From Bog-756 sp963833585 (lineage in GTDB: Bacteria; Actinomycetota; Acidimicrobiia; Acidimicrobiales; RAAP-2): DNA of 64,000 nt. Numbering within the stretch: the first letter of the stretch is position 1; the number at the start of each line of letters is the position of its first letter. A model generated the notes under the pieces. It did no database searches. It was given only the letters and a program-made list of their open reading frames with translations, and was not told the origin of the DNA. The stretch lies in contig CAWHYF010000004.1 of NCBI GenBank assembly GCA_963833585.1, forward strand, positions 1-64,000, read 5' to 3'. Of the stretch, positions 22,106 through 30,840 are shown piece by piece. Both the position numbers and the translations under genes were made by a program.

Positions 22106-22135
22106 TTCCTCACCCGGCTGGTCGGCGAGCAGGTG

Positions 22136-22152
22136 GCCGGATCCGGGATCCG
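22136..22152. terminator. Hairpin between convergent genes
   Basis: CCGGATCC and GGATCCGG flank a single G, a near-perfect inverted repeat midway between the convergent acetyltransferase and mannosyltransferase genes. It could act in either direction. There is no T-run, so the terminator role is only suggested by position. Confidence 0.3.
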
Positions 22153-22181
22153 GGTCCCGGAGGAACCGGGCTGGGCCGGGC

Positions 22182-23885
22182 TCAGGCTGCCGGGGCCGAG
22201 GCCAGTCCGGTCAGATCGACGGGCTCCTCGGCCACCGCACCGCCCACCGTCCGCTCCCAGGAGGCCAGCGGCACCGTGAGCACCACCAGGATCCACAAGA
22301 GGGTCAGGACGATCAGGAGCGGATCGCCGTGGATGAGGCTGTTGAGCAGCTGGGTCCCGCCGGGGAGCTCGATGAAGGCGGTGACCATGGAGAGCCCGAT
22401 GATCAGGGATCGCAGCCGGCCCAGGGCCACCGGGACCAGGAGGATCAGGCCCCACGACAGGTACCAGGGCTGGACCACCGGGCCGAGGACGACGAACACC
22501 AGCAGGGTGACGCCCATGGCCTTCAGGGTGCCGATCCGGTCGCTGTTCAACAGCAGCCACACACCGACCACGCCGGCGGCCAACAGCCCGAAGAACCGGG
22601 CGACGGTGAGCACCCCGCCCAGGCCCACTCCGATGTGGGCGAGGTGGGCCACGCCGGTGAAGAGGAGGGCCAGGGACGTGGTCGGTGCGGTCCAGGACCG
22701 GACCGCACCCGGCGTACCCAGGATCGACACCCACCCCCACCCGAGGCCGCTGATGTAGGAGAAGAACCCGAGCACCCCCGCGCCGATGAGACCGGCGGTC
22801 ACCACCGGTCTCAGACGGTCCCGGGTCGAAGCCTGCGGCCCGAGCCAGGTCCACCCCACGTAGAGGATGCCGATCGCCGCGGGGGCCTTGATGGCGGTGG
22901 CCAGTGCGCAGAAGAGGATTCCGACGATGGGCCGCTTCTCCTTGGCCGCGGTCAGGCCGGCCAGCAGCAGACCGAGCATCAGGGCGTCGTTGTGGGCCCC
23001 ACCGATCAGGTGGAGGATGGTCACCGGGTTCAGCACCATCAGGGTGAACAACTCGGCCCCGTCGCGATGGTAGAGACGGGCCAATTTCGGGACGCTCCAG
23101 GCGATCAGCACCACGCCCAGCAGCGACAGCAGCCGGAGCAGGACGATCGTGGCCAACTCGTTGTGGAAGGTGATCCGGGTGAAGAAGCCGTCGATCTGGA
23201 GGAAGAGGGGACCATACGGGGCCGGGGCGTTGCCCCACAGCGGGTCGACCGGGGCGGTGTAGGAATTGTTGCCCAGCTCGAAGGGCCCGTACAGATAGGG
23301 GTTCATGTGGTGACTGACCATCTCGCCCTGGGCCGCATACGAATACGCATCGCGGCTGAACAGCGGGGCGATCACCAGCATCGGGGTGGACCACAGGGCG
23401 AAGACCCACATCATCCGCTTGACCGGAACCCCTGGACACCGGGCGTAGAGGCGGGTCATGCCCCACCAGACCCGCATCAACAACAGGAGGCCCCCGTAGA
23501 CGGCGGCAAGGGTGAAGTACACGCCCCACGAACTGGCCCCGGCGGTGCTGGGCACGCCGAAGAACCACACCCCGGGCATCTCGAGTTTGAAGGGCGAGCT
23601 GGGCAGCGAGGCGCCGACAGCGATGGCCACCATGGCGGCGAACCCCAGAAGGGCCGGTCGGAGGACCAGGCCGCGGGGCAGTTCACCGGCTGGTTCCCCG
23701 GCTTCCCCGGGCGGACGTGCCGGGGGTTCCAGGCGCCGACGGACCGAGTGCAGCGCTCCGTCGATCACACCGACCCCCGCCGTGGCCATCTCCTTGGCCA
23801 GTGGGCGCAGCCCCGACACGGCTCCCTCGGGCCCCGGGGGGTGCTGATGCTCAGTCACCTCTCCGGCCGTGTGGTCCGCAGGCAT
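22182..23885 (-). CDS. mptB: Polyprenol-phosphomannose alpha-1,6-mannosyltransferase, MptB type (GT-C)
   Basis: The 567-residue protein is a multi-span membrane glycosyltransferase of the MptA/MptB family, which extends the mannan core of lipomannan and related lipoglycans using polyprenyl-phosphomannose. After a hydrophilic N-terminus of about 70 residues come some eleven or more hydrophobic spans. The GT-C signature loop SRDAYSYAAQGEM lies near residue 180, followed by NPYLYGPFELGNN and APAPYGPLFLQI. VVQPWYLSWGLILLVPVALG is near the C-terminus. ATG 23885 is chosen; a GAGGAG box lies a little far upstream and a nearby GTG is possible. A promoter-like pair lies about 140 bases upstream. MptA and other GT-C paralogues cannot be excluded. 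Confidence 0.78.
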   Translation of the reverse strand: MPADHTAGEVTEHQHPPGPEGAVSGLRPLAKEMATAGVGVIDGALHSVRRRLEPPARPPGEAGEPAGELPRGLVLRPALLGFAAMVAIAVGASLPSSPFKLEMPGVWFFGVPSTAGASSWGVYFTLAAVYGGLLLLMRVWWGMTRLYARCPGVPVKRMMWVFALWSTPMLVIAPLFSRDAYSYAAQGEMVSHHMNPYLYGPFELGNNSYTAPVDPLWGNAPAPYGPLFLQIDGFFTRITFHNELATIVLLRLLSLLGVVLIAWSVPKLARLYHRDGAELFTLMVLNPVTILHLIGGAHNDALMLGLLLAGLTAAKEKRPIVGILFCALATAIKAPAAIGILYVGWTWLGPQASTRDRLRPVVTAGLIGAGVLGFFSYISGLGWGWVSILGTPGAVRSWTAPTTSLALLFTGVAHLAHIGVGLGGVLTVARFFGLLAAGVVGVWLLLNSDRIGTLKAMGVTLLVFVVLGPVVQPWYLSWGLILLVPVALGRLRSLIIGLSMVTAFIELPGGTQLLNSLIHGDPLLIVLTLLWILVVLTVPLASWERTVGGAVAEEPVDLTGLASAPAA

Positions 23886-24026
23886 GGGGTTGGGGGGCTT
23901 CTCCTCGGTTGACCTGTGCGCCCGTGGACCGGAGTTCTCGAGCGCCCGGTCCACGGCGATCCGTGCGCCCCCCACCAAGTGGCCCCTCGGGGGGACCAAC
24001 CTGGACCCGCAGGATTCCGTAACGGC

Positions 24027-24054
24027 ATTGTAATCTCTCGTCGGGCCGGAGCAA
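24027..24054 (-). promoter_or_regulatory. Predicted promoter for the mannosyltransferase
   Basis: On the minus strand TTGCTC (24049-24054) and TACAAT (24027-24032) are 16 bases apart. The -10 is a good match in G+C-rich surroundings and points towards the gene starting at 23885. Confidence 0.45.
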
Positions 24055-24060
24055 GTACGC

Positions 24061-24430
24061 CCGTCAGGCCCCCGTGGAGCCGGGCCGGTGGGTCCGGGCC
24101 CCCGGGAACGCCGGCGACCCGAGCGATGTCGACCCGGCGGGGCGACTGGTGGCGGTCCCCGGTCGACGCACCGATGCTCCCAACGGCGGGAGCCCCTTCG
24201 GCCCCATTGCCCAATTGGGAGCTCCGTCCGCAGGGCTGGTCCCGGGCAGCGTCCTTCGAGGAGCCCTTCTGGCGGCACAGGGGCGGGTCGGGCACGGCAG
24301 GGTGCCCCGCCGGGGACGCCGGCGAGGGAGGCCTGGCTCGAGGCCGGGGAGATCCTGGTCCGAGGCCCTGGCTCGGGAGAGGGAGACCCCGGCCAGAGAG
24401 GGGAGGACCTCCCCAGCCAGGGCTCGTGTG
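24061..24430. other. Non-coding stretch between the mannosyltransferase promoter and tRNA-Tyr
   Basis: I see no supported gene in these 370 bases. Open frames on both strands run through tRNA-Tyr and have no recognisable product. The stretch is rich in G+C with short imperfect repeats of GGCCCGGGCC type. No regulatory element could be identified. Confidence 0.5.
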
Positions 24431-24514
<84 letters not shown>

Positions 24515-24558
24515 GCAGGCCGGAAGGATATCGCCTGGTGCGGAGGTACTGTTTCCCT

Positions 24559-25047
24559 ATGCCCACCTTCGACGTGGTTTCCGAAGTCGACATGCAGGAA
24601 GTTCGAAACGCCGTGGACCAGGCCAACCGTGAGGCCACCACCCGTTTCGACTTCAAGGGAACCGATTCGGCCATCGAGTTGTCCGATTCCGATCTGGTGC
24701 TCACCTCGTCCACCGAGGACCGGCTGCGGGCCCTCTACCAGGTCCTTCAGGAGAAGCTGGTCAAGCGGGAGGTCTCCCTCAAATCCTTCGACGTGGGCAA
24801 GATCGAGGAGGCGTCGCGAGGGTCGGCTCGGCAACGCTTGGGCATCCAGGCCGGTATCTCCTCCGACCACGCCAAGAAGATCAACAAGTTCATCAAGGAC
24901 CTCGGTCTGAAAGGCGTCAGCTCACAGACCCAGGGGGACCAGCTCCGGGTCAACGGCAAGAAGCGCGACGACCTCCAAGCGGCCATCGGAGCCCTGAAGG
25001 CCGAGGACTTCGGCATACCACTGCAGTTCACCAACTTCCGGGACTGA
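24559..25047 (+). CDS. YajQ family nucleotide-binding protein (DUF520)
   Basis: The 162-residue protein matches the YajQ family along its length: MPTFDVVSEVDMQEVRNAVD, TTRFDFKGTDSAIEL, KEVSL-like KREVSLKSFDVG, and the final FGIPLQFTNFRD. Members bind nucleotides; a Xanthomonas homologue binds cyclic di-GMP and influences transcription. The role in actinobacteria is not established. ATG 24559 has GGAGGT 11 bases upstream. It is monocistronic, starting 45 bases from tRNA-Tyr on the opposite strand. Confidence 0.9.
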   Translation: MPTFDVVSEVDMQEVRNAVDQANREATTRFDFKGTDSAIELSDSDLVLTSSTEDRLRALYQVLQEKLVKREVSLKSFDVGKIEEASRGSARQRLGIQAGISSDHAKKINKFIKDLGLKGVSSQTQGDQLRVNGKKRDDLQAAIGALKAEDFGIPLQFTNFRD

Positions 25048-25188
25048 CCGTCGTGGCAACCGGGTGAGCCCGGAGGGATGGGACCGGGACTGACGGGGGC
25101 GGACCGGGACTGGGGGGAGTCGGAGAAGCCCCGGTGGCCTACCGACCGGATTCCGTGGGCCACCCGGTCAGGGGGGCGTCCGACTGGG

Positions 25189-25689
25189 TCAGACCGCTTC
25201 GACCAGCTCGTCGAGTTCCTCGACCGGGTGCACGTGGAAGAGCCGGTTGTAGAGCATGTACTTGAGCACCCAGAACAGGCCGAACGAGATCAGATTGGCG
25301 AGCAGGACGACCGCCGTCTGCTGGATGTGAGTCAGATGGTGGGTCTTACCGATGTGTCGGGCCACCGCGGCACCCCCGATGGAGACCACGATGCCGATGG
25401 CCGACATGACCCAGAAGGGCACGATCTCCTTCATCAGGTGGGAGCGGCCGCTTTTCCCCCAGACCCACATGCGATTGAGGAAGTAGGAGGGCACCGTGGC
25501 CACGACATTGGCGAAGACGGTGCTTTCGATCTCGCCCCAGAGGTGGAAGACCCCGAATACCAGGGCCAGGACCCCGAACGACACCACGGTGGAGATCACC
25601 GAGACCATGGTGTAGCGGATGAGCTGCTTGGCCTCGGGCGTGTGCCGCCTTTCCCAGACATGCTCGGCGCGCACCACGAGTCCGGTCAT
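25189..25689 (-). CDS. GtrA-like membrane protein
   Basis: The 166-residue protein has four predicted membrane spans, around IRYTMVSVISTVVSFGVLAL, FANVVATVPSYFLNRMWVWG, WVMSAIGIVVSIGGAAVA and VVLLANLISFGLFWVLKYML. FxxxRxWVW with the conserved Asn-Arg is the GtrA signature. These proteins are thought to flip or present polyprenyl-linked sugars for cell-surface glycans, which fits the neighbouring mannosyltransferase, but the substrate is not known. ATG 25689 is used; upstream in-frame starts exist. Confidence 0.82.
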   Translation of the reverse strand: MTGLVVRAEHVWERRHTPEAKQLIRYTMVSVISTVVSFGVLALVFGVFHLWGEIESTVFANVVATVPSYFLNRMWVWGKSGRSHLMKEIVPFWVMSAIGIVVSIGGAAVARHIGKTHHLTHIQQTAVVLLANLISFGLFWVLKYMLYNRLFHVHPVEELDELVEAV

Positions 25690-25753
25690 CGGGCAAACCC
25701 TAGTCCCGACCGATCGGCCAGAAACAGCGCAGGCACTCTCCGCGATTCCGGGG

Positions 25754-26923
25754 TCACAGAGCGTTGGCCCGGGCAATCATGCCCAGCCGGGCAGCGCTGG
25801 GTTTTGGTCGGCGTTCGAACGTCACCCGGTCGACCTCGACGATCCCGAACGTCGGTCCATAGCCGAGCACCCACTCGAAGTTGTCCAGGAGGCTCCAGTA
25901 GAAGTAGCCCCGCACGTCGATCCCGTCGTCGAGGCAGCGACGGAGGCCGGTGAGGGCGCGGCTCACGTACTCGATCCTGGAGGCGTCGTCGCTTGTGCCG
26001 ATGCCGTTCTCCGTGACGTACACCGGCACGCCGGCGACCTCCCAGGCCCGTCGGACGGTTCCCTCCAGGGCCTCCGGCCAGAACTCGTAACCCATCTGGG
26101 TGGTCGGGACGCCCTCCTCGGCGGGCAGCGATCCCTCAGGCCCGATCCGTCGACGGGTGTAGGTCTGGACCCCGATGAAGTCGTCTCCGCCGGTCGCCTC
26201 CAGGAACACGTCTTCGGAGGGCCGCCGGATCCGCTCCAGCCGCTCCTCCCCGCCGGGCTCGACCTCGAAGTCGACCATGGACAGTGTGAGGCCCACCAGC
26301 GCATCGCCGGGTCCCGACCGGATGGCCTCGACCCCCTTGCGATGGGCGGTCACCAGGGCCTGGTTGACCACATCCCGACGGACCCGGTCCCGGACCCGCG
26401 GCGGAAAGATTCCGTGACGCCACCCCATGGTGGCCACAACGTTGGGTTCGTTGAGGGTGCAGGCCAGGTCGATGAGATCCCCGAGGTGGGCGGTGACCCG
26501 CTCGCAGTAGCGGGCGAAGCGGTCAGGTGCGTGGAGGGCCTCCCAGGTGCCGGCGTCCGCCAGCCACCGGGGGTGGGTGAAGTGATGGAAGGTCACCACC
26601 GGGCTGACGCCGTGTTCGTGGCAGGTGGCCGCCATGCGCCGGTAGTGGTCGAGAGCCACCCGGGAGAACTCCCCCTCGGCAGGCTCGATACGGCTCCACT
26701 CGAGGGAGAACCGGTAGGCGGCCAGACCCAGATCGGCCACCAGGGCGATGTCCTCGGGATAGCGGTTGAAGGAATCGCAGGCGTCCCCGCTCACATCGAC
26801 GCAACCCGAAGTGGGGTCGTGCTCGAACTCCCACCAGTCGTTGTTGACATTCCCGCCCTCGATCTGGTGGGCCGCGGTGGCCGTGCCCCAGAGGAAGCGG
26901 TCGGGGAAGCTGACGGTAGACAC
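25754..26923 (-). CDS. Glycoside hydrolase family 1 (beta-glucosidase-like)
   Basis: A GH1 retaining glycosidase of 389 residues. SFPDRFLWGTATAAHQIEGG marks the N-terminus, the acid/base Glu lies in TLNEPN near residue 159 and the nucleophile in VTENG near 305. ALDHYRRM and YFYWSLLDNFEWVLGYGPTF complete the active-site architecture. The length is at the short end for the family (commonly 430-480), through shorter loops rather than an obvious break, and all catalytic motifs are present. GTG 26923 puts the start five residues before FPDRF. Natural substrate unknown. It is divergent from tesB. Confidence 0.9.
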   Translation of the reverse strand: MSTVSFPDRFLWGTATAAHQIEGGNVNNDWWEFEHDPTSGCVDVSGDACDSFNRYPEDIALVADLGLAAYRFSLEWSRIEPAEGEFSRVALDHYRRMAATCHEHGVSPVVTFHHFTHPRWLADAGTWEALHAPDRFARYCERVTAHLGDLIDLACTLNEPNVVATMGWRHGIFPPRVRDRVRRDVVNQALVTAHRKGVEAIRSGPGDALVGLTLSMVDFEVEPGGEERLERIRRPSEDVFLEATGGDDFIGVQTYTRRRIGPEGSLPAEEGVPTTQMGYEFWPEALEGTVRRAWEVAGVPVYVTENGIGTSDDASRIEYVSRALTGLRRCLDDGIDVRGYFYWSLLDNFEWVLGYGPTFGIVEVDRVTFERRPKPSAARLGMIARANAL

Positions 26924-27086
26924 GATTCGGTACCGTAGCGTCGCATCGGGAACGGTGCCCGGCCCTCGGCCGTGGCGGTGGGGAGCCGGGCCGAGGCGAG
27001 GGGCCCCGACCCCGGGGAACCGGCGGAGATGGTCGGGCCAGGGGCAGGTCGGCGGCGGCTTTGGCGGCCGTCGGCCAGCTGGCAGG

Positions 27087-27959
27087 ATGGGTGCCGTGAG
27101 CGAAGCCCTCGATTTTCTGGTCGACCTCCTGGATCTGGAGTCGATCGAGGTCAACATCTTCAGGGGCGTGAGCCCCAACGAGGAACGGCAGCGGGTGTTC
27201 GGCGGCCAGGTGGCCGCCCAGTCCCTGATGGCGGCGGGCCGCACCGTCGACATCGGAAGGCCCCACTCGTTGCATGCCTACTTCCTCCGTCCCGGGGACC
27301 CGTCGGTTCCCATCCTCTACGAGGTGGATCGCATCCGTGACGGCCGGTCGTTCACCACCCGCCGGGTGGTGGCGATCCAACACGGTCGAGCCATCTTCCA
27401 CCTGTCCGCTTCGTTCCACCTGGACGAGCCGGGCATGACCCACCAATTCCCCATGCCCGAGGTTCCCGACCCCGAGTCCCTCGACTCCCTGGCCACCAGG
27501 CTCGAGCCGTACCGGGAGGCCCTCGGTGACTGGTTCGCCAAGCCGCATCCCATCGACCAGCGCCACATCGGGGAGCTGCCGTTCAGCCACAACGCCAGCA
27601 AGGAACCCATCCAGAGGCTCTGGATCCGGGCCGACGGCACGCTGCCCGGCGACGATCCTCTGCTCCATGCGTGCATCGCCACCTACGCCTCGGACATGTC
27701 CCTCTTCGACACCATGCTGGCGCCCCACGACGTCAGCTGGGACGATGCAGATTTCATGGGTGCCAGCCTGGATCACTGCATGTGGTTCCACCGCCGGTTC
27801 CGGGCCGATGAGTGGCTCCTCTACGACATGGACAGTCCCGTGGCGAGCGGTGCTCGGGGCCTGGCCCGCGGCTTCCTCTTCACCCGATCGGGCGAGCTGG
27901 CCGTCTCCGTGGTCCAAGAGGGCCTGATGCGACGGGTACCCCACACTTCGAAGGACTGA
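27087..27959 (+). CDS. tesB: Acyl-CoA thioesterase II
   Basis: TesB hydrolyses medium- and long-chain acyl-CoA. The 290-residue protein has two hot-dog domains: VFGGQVAAQSLMAAGRTVD then SLHAYFLRPGDPSVPILYEV and GRSFTTRRVVAIQHGRAIFH, and in the second half ATYASDMSLFDTMLAPHDV, SLDHCMWFHRRFRADEWLLY and ARGFLFTRSGELAVSVVQEG. This layout and size are typical. ATG 27087 is listed; GTG 27096 with AGGA eight bases upstream is an equally good start. It is convergent with citrate synthase. Confidence 0.93.
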   Translation: MGAVSEALDFLVDLLDLESIEVNIFRGVSPNEERQRVFGGQVAAQSLMAAGRTVDIGRPHSLHAYFLRPGDPSVPILYEVDRIRDGRSFTTRRVVAIQHGRAIFHLSASFHLDEPGMTHQFPMPEVPDPESLDSLATRLEPYREALGDWFAKPHPIDQRHIGELPFSHNASKEPIQRLWIRADGTLPGDDPLLHACIATYASDMSLFDTMLAPHDVSWDDADFMGASLDHCMWFHRRFRADEWLLYDMDSPVASGARGLARGFLFTRSGELAVSVVQEGLMRRVPHTSKD

Positions 27960-28078
27960 GCCGGCATCGACTCCGGGGCCCCGTGCCCCCCCGATCTTCG
28001 CCTGCTCCTCGGCATGGGATCGATGGGCCGGAGGGCCGGGGCCCACAGCGGCCCAGGCAGCTCAGCGGGCGATGCAGT

Positions 28079-29350
28079 TCAGCGGGCGGTGATGGGGACG
28101 TAGTCCCGGGCATCCGGACCAATGTAGAGCTGACGGGGCCGAGCGATCTTGGAGTCCTGATCGAGCATCTCCTGCCAGTGGGCCAGCCACCCGGCGGTCC
28201 GGGGGATGGCGAACAATACGGGAAACATCTCCAGCGGAAAGCCCATGGCCTGGTAGATGAGACCCGAGTAGAAGTCCACATTGGGGTAGAGCTTCCGAGA
28301 GGTGAAGTACTCGTCGGAGAGGGCGATCTCCTCGAGTTTGAGCGCGATGTCGAGCAGCGGATTCTTGCCGGTCACCTCGAACACCTCGTCGGCGGTCTGT
28401 TTGATGATCTTGGCCCGTGGGTCGTAGCTCTTGTAGACGCGGTGGCCGAACCCTTGGAGTCTGCCGCCCGAGCCCTCCTTGACCGAGGTGATGAAGGGCT
28501 CCACGTTCTCGATGGACCCGATGTCGGTAAGCATCCGGATGACCGCCTCGTTGGCCCCACCGTGGCGCGGGCCGTAGAGGGCGGCCGCCGCAGCCGCGGT
28601 GGCGGAGTACGGGTCCGCATGGGAGGAGCCAACCGTCCTCATGGCGGTGGTCGAGCAGTTCTGCTCGTGGTCGGCATGGAGGATGAACAGGACGTCGAGG
28701 GCGCGGGCCAGGACCGGGTCGGCCTCGAAGCGGGGTTCCGCGATCTTCCACATCATCGAGAGGAAATTCGAGGTGAACGGCAGCGAATTGTCGGGGTAGA
28801 CGAAGGGCATTCCCACGCTGAACCGGTGGGCGGCGGCGGCGAGGGTGGGCATCTTGGCGATGAGCCGGATGATCTGCTTGTTGCGTGCGTCGACGTCGAA
28901 GATGTCCTTGGCGTCGAGGTAGAAGGTGGAGAGGGCGGCCACCGCGGAAACCAGCATGCCCATGGGGTGGGCGTCGTAGTGGAATCCCTCGAGGAACCGC
29001 TTGCGCACATTCTCGTGGATGAAGGTGTGGAGTGTGATCTCCCGCTCCCAGACCGAAAACTCCTCGGCGTCGGGGAGCTCGCCGTTCAGCAGGAGGTAGG
29101 CCACCTCCAGATAGGTTGAACTCTCGGCCAGCTGCTCGATGGGGTAGCCCCGATAGCGGAGGACCCCCTCCTCACCGTCGAGGTAGGTGATGGCGCTCTC
29201 GCACGCCGCGGTGGACGTGAAACCGGGATCGTAGAACCAGATGCCGGGAACGAGCTTCGACCACTGCGTCGCGGCGATCCCTCCGTTCTCGATCGGGATC
29301 TCGAGGGACTCACCGGTGCGGTTGTCAGTGATCGTGATGCTGTCGGCCAC
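28079..29350 (-). CDS. gltA: Citrate synthase
   Basis: It condenses acetyl-CoA and oxaloacetate to citrate at the entry of the TCA cycle. The 423-residue protein is of the type I bacterial form. FILHADHEQNCSTTAMR holds a catalytic His near 225, LYGPRHGGANEAVIRM near 260, and GFGHRVYKSYDPRA near 300. The N-terminus has GIAATQWSKLVPGIWFYDPG and YRGYPIEQLAESS. GTG 29350 follows a GAGGATCT box. It is single, with an unknown gene upstream on the same strand. Confidence 0.97.
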   Translation of the reverse strand: MADSITITDNRTGESLEIPIENGGIAATQWSKLVPGIWFYDPGFTSTAACESAITYLDGEEGVLRYRGYPIEQLAESSTYLEVAYLLLNGELPDAEEFSVWEREITLHTFIHENVRKRFLEGFHYDAHPMGMLVSAVAALSTFYLDAKDIFDVDARNKQIIRLIAKMPTLAAAAHRFSVGMPFVYPDNSLPFTSNFLSMMWKIAEPRFEADPVLARALDVLFILHADHEQNCSTTAMRTVGSSHADPYSATAAAAAALYGPRHGGANEAVIRMLTDIGSIENVEPFITSVKEGSGGRLQGFGHRVYKSYDPRAKIIKQTADEVFEVTGKNPLLDIALKLEEIALSDEYFTSRKLYPNVDFYSGLIYQAMGFPLEMFPVLFAIPRTAGWLAHWQEMLDQDSKIARPRQLYIGPDARDYVPITAR

Positions 29351-29515
29351 AGATCCTCAGACCCTTCTATCGTGAACTTGGTTCTCGTTCCCGATCTTAG
29401 ATCCACCCCGGCTGGTCCTGAGCACCCGACCAGGCCCGGCGACCCCTCCCGAGGGTGACAGGTGATCGCCGCCTTCGGGCCGCCACCCCTCGGCCACCCG
29501 GCTGTCGCGTCCGGG

Positions 29516-30731
29516 TCAGCCCGAGATCTGGACCAGGAACTGTTGGGTCGATCCGGCCCGGTCCTGCTGGTTGGCCGGAGTGGCGACCGCCACGGTGAGC
29601 GTGTAGGTGTGGCCGGACGCCACGGTCAGTGGGGGCAGGGTCAGCGCCACGGGACGATCCCGACTGGAGGGAGACCATGGCCCGTGATGCCGACCCCCGG
29701 GCATCCGAGGGTGGCAATGGGGTGCCGGCAGGGTCGGCCAACGCCAGGGTCTGGCTGACCTGCACGCCTGACTCGGGTACGGTCCCGCAATTGGTCACCG
29801 TCACCTCGGTGGTGACCGTGGGGGTCGGAGGCAGCAGCGTCGGCGCCGACCCGGGACCGGTGGACGTCACCGTGGCGCAGCTGGCGCCGAGCAGTCCAGG
29901 CCCGCCGGTGGAGACCGCCGGCGGTCGTAGCCCGATCGCCGTGATGGCCAGCCGGTGGTAAGGAGCCAGGTCGGCGGAGTTCCCCAGCGCCGAAGCCGCC
30001 CCGGCCAGGCGGGTCGACCCCAGGCTGGCGCTGTCGATCGGTACCGGTACCCACACCGATCGTGGCAGTCGAATCGGCAACCGTTGCCGGCTGACCTGAC
30101 CCCGGATGGCCCGGTAGTCGGCGTCGGACTGCTGGAACACCATGCCGGCATGGCCCATCGATGCTGAGGCCTGACCGATCGAGATCAACGGCGCTGAGCT
30201 GGACACCGTCGAGGTGACGGGCGCCCCGGCGATCGGCAACGGCGTCATCCCCAACAGACGGTCGATGCTGGTTCGCAGCTGGGAGGTGCCGGCGGCCCGG
30301 CTCTGCATGACCCGGGTGAACTGGTCGCTCACGTTGTCCGACGGGTAGGGGGGGACGAGGTGGGCCGCTTGGTCGGCCTCCTGGGCCGTGGCGGCCACCG
30401 CACCGTCGAGCCCCTGCTGCAGGACCGCCCGCGCCGTGAAGGGCAGGGCCTGGTTGGTGAGGTGCGGGACAGAGTCGATCACCGAAGCCAACTGGGCCGC
30501 AGTCTGATTGGATGCATCGGCCACACGGGAGGCGAGGGCCCCGTAGCCCGTGTTGGTGGCGCTCCGGTACCCGCTCGACTGGGCCTGAATCTCGGCGACG
30601 GAGCCCACCACCAGGATCAGCGCCACGGCGATCAGCGCGACGAGCAGCAGTGAGCGCCCCCAACTCCGACGGGCCGCCGAGCGAGCGCGTCTCCGTCGGG
30701 CCCTGGGCATCCCGACGACGATAGTGCTCAC
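29516..30731 (-). CDS. Membrane-anchored extracytoplasmic protein of unknown function, with a frameshift
   Basis: I do not recognise this protein. It has a very basic N-terminus (RARRRRARSAARRSW), one membrane span around SLLLVALIAVALILVVGSV, and an outside region rich in Ala, Ser and Thr with a Pro/Thr linker (TLLPPTPTVTTEVTVTNCGT). Read uninterrupted, the frame degenerates into Arg/Pro/Gly-rich junk after about 29660. One extra base near 29661 restores VALTLPPLTVASGHTYTLTV and AVATPANQQDRAG with a stop at 29516, resembling a beta-sandwich end. Corrected length is 404. GTG 30731 is used; ATG 30710 is possible. Genes with this topology are often cell-envelope factors, but no role is assigned. 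Confidence 0.65.
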
Positions 30732-30840
30732 TCCGACCGCCGATCCTGCGGCAATCAGGTCGTCGAGCAGCCGTCAGGGTCCGCAGTCCACCGGTCGGCG
30801 CGCCGACGTCCGTGAACGGGGTCGGAATTCCGGGGATCGA

